Shown here piece by piece: positions 37,542-38,389 of a stretch of 38,389 nt of DNA. Position numbers and translations under genes: made by a program. The first letter of the stretch is position 1. Every line of letters starts with the position of its first letter. The stretch lies in the NCBI GenBank assembly GCA_017446055.1, contig JAFSRQ010000059.1, positions 1 through 38,389 on the forward strand, written 5' to 3'. This stretch comes from Synergistaceae bacterium. GTDB taxonomy: Bacteria > Synergistota > Synergistia > Synergistales > Aminobacteriaceae. The notes under the pieces are model-generated. The model searched no databases. It saw only the letters and a program-made list of their open reading frames with translations, and was not told where the DNA came from.

Positions 37542-38389
37542 AACGCCGACGCTCCTATGTCAGAACGGTAACGCATTCCCTCGAACGAGATCTTGCCGAC
37601 AGCCTCATAGGCTTTCTCACGAGCAGACTCTAGGTCGTCAGCAACAGCAGTAACAGCTAGGACTCTTCCGCCTGACGTTACGACTTGACCGCCCTCAAGT
37701 TTCGTCCCAGCGTGGAAGATTTCGACACCGGTCATGTCCCCAGCGTCCCCGAAATCAATCGGGTAGCCCGTGAGATACTTGCCGGGGTAGCCAGATGAAG
37801 CGCACACAACACAGCATGACGCGGCATCACGGAACTTCACCGGGACTTCCGCGAGCCTCTCATCGCGCACAGCCATCATGACATCGAGCAAATCAGTCTC
37901 CATCAACGGCAAAACAGCCTCAGCCTCCGGGTCTCCGAAGCGGCAGTTGTACTCAATGACCTTGGGGCCGTCATCCGTCAGCATAAGCCCGAAGTAGAGG
38001 CAGCCCTTGAAGGTGCGTCCTTCCGCGTTCATGGCCTCAATCGTGGGAAGAAATATCCGTTTCATGCAATGGTCGGCAATTTCAGGAGTGTAAAACGGAT
38101 TTGGAGCGATGACACCCATTCCGCCGGTGTTAGGGCCTTTGTTGCCGTCATATGCGCGTTTGTGATCCATTGATGACATCATGGGTACGACCGTCTTTCC
38201 GTCCATGAATGCGAGTACCGTAACTTCCGGGCCTTTGAGACATTCCTCGATGATAATTCGCTCACCGCTTGCGCCGAAAGATTTATCCTTCATGCACGAC
38301 ATTATTGCGTCCCTTGCCTGCTGGAAGTTCTCAGCGACCGTAACGCCCTTTCCTTTTGCGAGACCGTCAGCCTTAATGACGATTGGACA
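37538..38389 (-). CDS. purD: Phosphoribosylamine-glycine ligase (GAR synthetase), N-terminus cut by window edge
   Basis: At least 283 residues, open to the window edge. The frame continues upstream of the ATG at 38302 as PIVIKADGLAKGKGVTVAE, the ATP-grasp glycine-rich segment of PurD, so 38302 is not the start. Further signatures are IIEECLKGPEVTVLAF, YDGNKGPNTGGMGVIAP, NCRFGDPEAEAVLPLM and a C-terminal domain ending IGASAL. The enzyme joins glycine to phosphoribosylamine in step two of purine synthesis, using ATP. It is the first visible gene of a unit with the TauE/SafE permease and thermonuclease. The missing N-terminal domain lies beyond base 38389. Confidence 0.96.
   Translation of the reverse strand, partial: CPIVIKADGLAKGKGVTVAENFQQARDAIMSCMKDKSFGASGERIIIEECLKGPEVTVLAFMDGKTVVPMMSSMDHKRAYDGNKGPNTGGMGVIAPNPFYTPEIADHCMKRIFLPTIEAMNAEGRTFKGCLYFGLMLTDDGPKVIEYNCRFGDPEAEAVLPLMETDLLDVMMAVRDERLAEVPVKFRDAASCCVVCASSGYPGKYLTGYPIDFGDAGDMTGVEIFHAGTKLEGGQVVTSGGRVLAVTAVADDLESAREKAYEAVGKISFEGMRYRSDIGASAL

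Overview
The window looks like chromosomal DNA from an anaerobic, flagellated, diderm bacterium of the phylum Synergistota (family Synergistaceae). The best evidence is two secreted proteins (genes at 3353-10123 and 26037-26582). Both end in a Gly/Ser linker, a single Cys, a short hydrophobic helix and a basic tail, which is the layout of the Synergist-CTERM sorting signal. A TAXI-type TRAP transporter with a fused permease, an exported flavin-dependent fumarate-reductase-like enzyme and a two-subunit iron-sulphur fumarase fit an amino-acid or organic-acid fermenting anaerobe. The species assignment is inference.

Layout. 1-788: fumarase subunits (alpha is only a C-terminal fragment), closed by a strong terminator. 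859-3249 (minus): a family 2 glycosyltransferase and a GltD-like flavoprotein. 3353-10123 (minus): a very large surface protein with two leucine-rich-repeat blocks, GLUG-like repeats, a C-type lectin domain and a papain-type protease. 10188-12059 (minus): an FMN/FAD fumarate-reductase-like protein. 12124-12658: an intergenic minisatellite of 54-bp units. 12708-14951: an MscS-type channel. 15015-19119: two tandem TAXI solute-binding proteins, an intergenic hairpin and the fused TRAP permease. 19229-20043: a small protein translationally coupled to a GNAT acetyltransferase, which looks like a toxin-antitoxin pair.

20125-21030 (minus): three small exported glycine-zipper proteins in a row, with six 17-bp direct repeats in their leader. 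21246-23748 (minus): a housekeeping unit of tRNA-Gln, glmU and prs behind one good sigma-70 promoter. 23750-25705 (minus): ftsH. 26037-26582: a small Synergist-CTERM protein. 26727-34281: the flagellar hook-junction block flgM-flgN-flgK-flgL, in which FlgK (1019 aa) and especially FlgL (1213 aa) are far longer than usual. 34353-34528: a decayed tandem copy of the end of flgL, its terminator and the end of the next gene. 34513-35908: divergent PP2C phosphatase and 3-methyladenine DNA glycosylase. 35926-38389 (minus): a purD - TauE/SafE permease - thermonuclease operon, with purD cut by the window edge.

Most genes are recognisable families. The least explained parts are the glycine-zipper trio with its repeat leader, the GNAT pair, the 54-bp minisatellite, the giant multidomain protease and the oversized hook-junction proteins. 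I found no CRISPR array, insertion sequence, rRNA or riboswitch.
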